A DNA stretch of 5,586 nucleotides, taken from the NCBI GenBank assembly GCA_937872165.1, contig CALMOR010000049.1:10865-16450 (forward strand), written 5' to 3'. The notes beneath the pieces are model-generated. The model saw nothing but the letters and a program-made list of their open reading frames with translations. It had not been told where the DNA came from and ran no database searches. Below, one piece after another: positions 5,276-5,586 of this stretch. This DNA comes from an uncultured Burkholderiales bacterium (GTDB taxonomy: Bacteria > Pseudomonadota > Gammaproteobacteria > Burkholderiales > Burkholderiaceae_D). A program made the translations under genes and the position numbers. Numbering within the stretch: the stretch's first letter is position 1; every line of letters starts with the position of its first letter.

Positions 5276-5586
5276 GAACGAGACGCTGGCGGCCAGGATG
5301 GCGTGGGTGCCGATCACGACCTCCACCTCGCCCGTCCTGAGCTTCTCCCGCGCCTCGGCGGCCTCCTTGGCGGGGACCATGCGGGAGAGCTGGCGCACCT
5401 TGATCGGCCAGCCGGCGAAGCGCTCGCTGAAGGTCCTGAAATGCTGGCGGGCCAGGAGCGTGGTCGGGCACACCACCGCCACCTGCCGGCCGCTCATGGC
5501 CATGACGAAGGCCGCCCGCAGCGCCACCTCGGTCTTGCCGAAGCCCACGTCGCCGCAGATCAGCCGGTCCATCGGCTTGCCGGAGG
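5123..5586 (-). CDS. Chimeric frame: Mfd helicase fragment joined to RND adaptor C-terminus (5' end off window)
   Basis: The frame is open from the right edge to TAG at 5123. Its first ~111 residues are Mfd, the SF2 translocase that removes stalled RNA polymerase and recruits UvrA: S-G-K-P-M-D-R-L-I-C-G-D-V-G-F-G-K-T-E (Walker A at 5554-5531), CPTTLLARQHF (motif Ia region) and VVIGTHAIL (motif Ib). Mfd should then read ...DLGMVVV-DEEQHFG. Here the DEEQ Walker B box is absent and the frame continues as LASGSGADDRVIHSPPDS, an RND adaptor tail. The ATG at 5572 is internal to the Mfd motif and not a real start. The visible helicase lacks motif II and everything beyond it, so it could not work as Mfd. 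Val is mostly GTG and two Arg codons are AGG in the Mfd part, slightly unlike the neighbouring genes, on a small sample. Mfd identity is firm; the fusion is probably not a natural gene. Confidence 0.8.
   Translation of the reverse strand, partial: SGKPMDRLICGDVGFGKTEVALRAAFVMAMSGRQVAVVCPTTLLARQHFRTFSERFAGWPIKVRQLSRMVPAKEAAEAREKLRTGEVEVVIGTHAILAASVSFKDLGMVVVLASGSGADDRVIHSPPDSIADGDLVRVAAAEPKDAGSARAKN
5252..5275 (-). other. Junction between Mfd-type and adaptor-type sequence
   Basis: These eight codons (K-D-L-G-M-V-V-V) fit both families: Mfd has F-K-D-L-G-x-x-x-x-D-E-E-Q, and adaptors have R/K-D-x-G followed by a hydrophobic strand and S-G. Upstream of them only Mfd matches; downstream only the adaptor matches. 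The breakpoint therefore lies in or beside this stretch, with no frameshift and no insertion-sequence remnant or target duplication that I can see. Confidence 0.65.

Noticed and set aside
1..5586. CRISPR array, tRNA, rRNA, insertion sequence, toxin-antitoxin or phage genes
   Set aside because: I saw no evenly spaced repeats, cloverleaf with CCA end, transposase motif, terminal inverted repeats or small paired genes; all sizeable stretches are explained by the listed genes.

Overview
The window is GC-rich (roughly two thirds G+C by eye, with strongly G/C-ending codons) and reads as chromosomal DNA of a Gram-negative bacterium. The evidence is two lipobox-bearing envelope proteins, one of them an outer-membrane efflux channel. 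A proteobacterium, perhaps a betaproteobacterium, is the best guess, but nothing here fixes the taxon.

Layout. (1) 1-1087, minus: the N-terminal 362 codons of a secreted lipoprotein of the DUF6351 type, cut by the left edge. (2) 1088-1299: non-coding, holding its ribosome-binding site, a weak candidate promoter and a small hairpin after zwf. (3) 1300-2760, minus: a complete glucose-6-phosphate dehydrogenase (zwf). (4) 2761-3017: a divergent intergenic region with a perfect 14-bp palindrome just upstream of zwf and an 11-bp inverted repeat nearer the next gene. (5) 3018-3653, plus: a complete NarL/FixJ-type response regulator with a TTG start and no partner kinase in view. (6) 3654-3681: a 28-bp convergent gap with a GC-rich hairpin. 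(7) 3682-5136, minus: a complete NodT/OprM-type outer-membrane efflux lipoprotein. (8) 5123-5586, minus: an open frame whose downstream end is the C-terminal tail of an RND periplasmic adaptor, overlapping the efflux channel gene by 14 nt, and whose upstream end is the helicase core of Mfd, the transcription-repair coupling factor.

The adaptor tail and outer-membrane factor form an efflux operon read on the minus strand. zwf feeds the oxidative pentose phosphate or Entner-Doudoroff route and appears monocistronic. The response regulator is divergent to zwf and could share its control region, but nothing shows that it controls zwf.

The most unusual feature is the Mfd/adaptor fusion. Helicase homology stops exactly before the expected DEEQ box and becomes adaptor sequence without a frame break. 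The join lies over a short stretch (K-D-L-G-M-V-V-V) that fits both families. This looks more like a chimera at a microhomology (assembly or amplification artefact, or less likely a real rearrangement) than a functional fusion. I saw no convincing novel defence or mobile system, CRISPR array, tRNA, rRNA or insertion sequence.
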